A stretch of 42,723 bases of DNA from Bacillota bacterium (GTDB taxonomy: Bacteria > Bacillota > Clostridia > Peptostreptococcales > Natronincolaceae). Each line of letters starts with the position of its first letter. Within the stretch, counting starts at the first letter, position 1. The notes under the pieces are model-generated. The model was not told the DNA's origin, did no database searches, and saw nothing but the letters and a program-made list of their open reading frames with translations. The stretch lies in NCBI GenBank assembly GCA_023387935.1, contig JAEWHG010000024.1, forward strand, positions 1-42,723, read 5' to 3'. A program made the position numbers and the translations under genes. Below are positions 42,077 to 42,723 of the stretch, piece by piece.

Positions 42077-42723
42077 ATGAGCAGAAAGCGTAGCAAGACA
42101 CAAAGTGGCAATATAGGGATTGCAAAAAAACAGTTTAACAATGAAATATACGGTATTTTCACTATAGCCATTGGCTTAATCTTATTAGTAAGTATACAAG
42201 GAAATAGTGTAGGAAGAGTAGGAGAACTTATAAAATATACTTTAATGGGATTATTCTCTAGCTCTATAGTTGTTTTGCCTTATTTATTGATATTATATGG
42301 TGTTTTTGTTTTTATTAATAAATCTGTATTAAAAGAAAAAAGAACAATATTGTTTTATATATTAATTTTCACTTCTATAACAATATTCAAATCACTAAGA
42401 ATTATTGATACTATTAATAGTATCTCCTCTACTAATATGGTTGAATGGTTAAAGCAAGTATTTAATTTAGGGACACAAGGAGTCGGAGGAGGAATTGTTG
42501 GTACAAGCATAGCAAAATTATTTGTAAATCTATTTGGTGTTACTATTACATATATTATAATATTCACTTTATTGCTTGTATCTTTAATTCTACATACAAA
42601 AATATCTCTTTTATCTGTTGGAATTAAATTTAAAAATCAACTTATTAATTTAATAAGTGTAGTTAAGAATGGAATATTAAATTTTATTTTTGTTCCTGTA
42701 ATAGATGAAAAGAAAAAAGGTAA
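42077..42723 (+). CDS. DNA translocase FtsK/SpoIIIE, N-terminal part only (cut by window edge)
   Basis: The frame opens at ATG 42077 after a GGAGTGA site and stays open for 215 codons to the window end, so it is partial. After a basic cytoplasmic start (SRKRSKTQSGN) it shows at least four hydrophobic membrane segments, with a Gly-rich loop (TQGVGGGIVGTSI), as in the N-terminal membrane domain of FtsK/SpoIIIE. The ATPase motor and gamma domains would lie beyond the edge. The identity rests on this membrane pattern and on its place after tepA, where B. subtilis has spoIIIE. Confidence 0.8.
   Translation, partial: MSRKRSKTQSGNIGIAKKQFNNEIYGIFTIAIGLILLVSIQGNSVGRVGELIKYTLMGLFSSSIVVLPYLLILYGVFVFINKSVLKEKRTILFYILIFTSITIFKSLRIIDTINSISSTNMVEWLKQVFNLGTQGVGGGIVGTSIAKLFVNLFGVTITYIIIFTLLLVSLILHTKISLLSVGIKFKNQLINLISVVKNGILNFIFVPVIDEKKKG

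Noticed and set aside
42355..42567. Minus-strand frame near the right edge
   Set aside because: It is opposite the ftsK/spoIIIE membrane domain. The plus-strand frame has an ATG, a ribosome site and a fitting membrane pattern.
1..42723. CRISPR arrays, tRNA or rRNA genes, insertion sequences, prophage genes
   Set aside because: I looked for regular spaced repeats, tRNA-like cloverleaf motifs, transposase motifs and phage-type genes and saw none.

Overview
The window is a continuous, almost entirely plus-strand stretch of a low-GC, AT-rich Firmicute chromosome. It reads from the end of a flagellar/chemotaxis operon into the translation, isoprenoid, DNA replication and spore-associated housekeeping block. 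Gram-positive PolC, SigD-type flagellar regulation, CheC/CheD adaptation, YlmC/YmxH, TepA and an FtsK/SpoIIIE start together point to a motile, endospore-forming member of the Clostridia. The order fliR-flhB-flhA-flhF-flhG-(PilZ)-cheB-cheA-cheW-cheC-cheD-sigD-(fapA)-(swrB-like)-rpsB-tsf-pyrH-frr-uppS-cdsA-dxr-rseP-...-polC-rimP-nusA-ylxR-ylxQ-infB-rbfA-nrnA-truB-ribF-rpsO-pnp-ylxY-M16-ymxH-tepA-ftsK matches the Bacillus subtilis backbone. It differs in some insertions and losses. An Alkaliphilus/Natronincola-like relative is my inference from the overall look, not something I could search.

Layout. 1-14503: flagellar export genes, the FlhF/FlhG placement pair, a c-di-GMP (PilZ) receptor, the chemotaxis signalling and adaptation set, sigma-28, a FapA/DUF342 protein with a Jag-N-like N-terminus, and a SwrB-like membrane-anchored protein. 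14645-17841: ribosomal protein S2, EF-Ts, UMP kinase, ribosome recycling factor and a tiny PASTA-like ORF. 17882-23523: undecaprenyl diphosphate and CDP-diacylglycerol synthesis, MEP-pathway dxr and ispG, the RseP protease and a family 2 glycosyltransferase. 23543-27871: PolC. 28026-35861: the rimP-nusA-infB operon through truB-ribF and rpsO. 36097-40518: pnp, a YlxY-like deacetylase and an M16 peptidase. 40711-42723: a YmxH-like PRC-barrel protein, a TepA-like ClpP-family protein and the first 215 codons of FtsK/SpoIIIE. Both edge genes are cut: fliR at the left and ftsK at the right.

Several starts were chosen from ribosome-binding-site spacing instead of longest reading frame (flhB, flhA, cheW, sigD, fapA, pyrH, cdsA, the glycosyltransferase, rimP, ylxQ, infB, nrnA, truB). 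Six sigma-A-like promoters with exact 17-base spacers are visible, ahead of rpsB, pyrH, rimP, rpsO, the M16 gene and ftsK. Clear hairpin terminators follow tsf, rpsO, pnp, the M16 gene and tepA. No gene-free stretch exceeds 300 bases; the largest (14504-14774, 38218-38474, 41820-42076, 35862-36096) hold promoters, terminators and inverted repeats described below. I saw no tRNA, rRNA, CRISPR array, insertion sequence or phage gene.

Nothing here is a clear undescribed system. The most interesting material is non-coding: structured sequences ahead of dxr, between rpsO and pnp, between rpsB and tsf, at the rimP promoter and after pnp. A small PASTA-like ORF and a possible second start inside infB are also worth a look.
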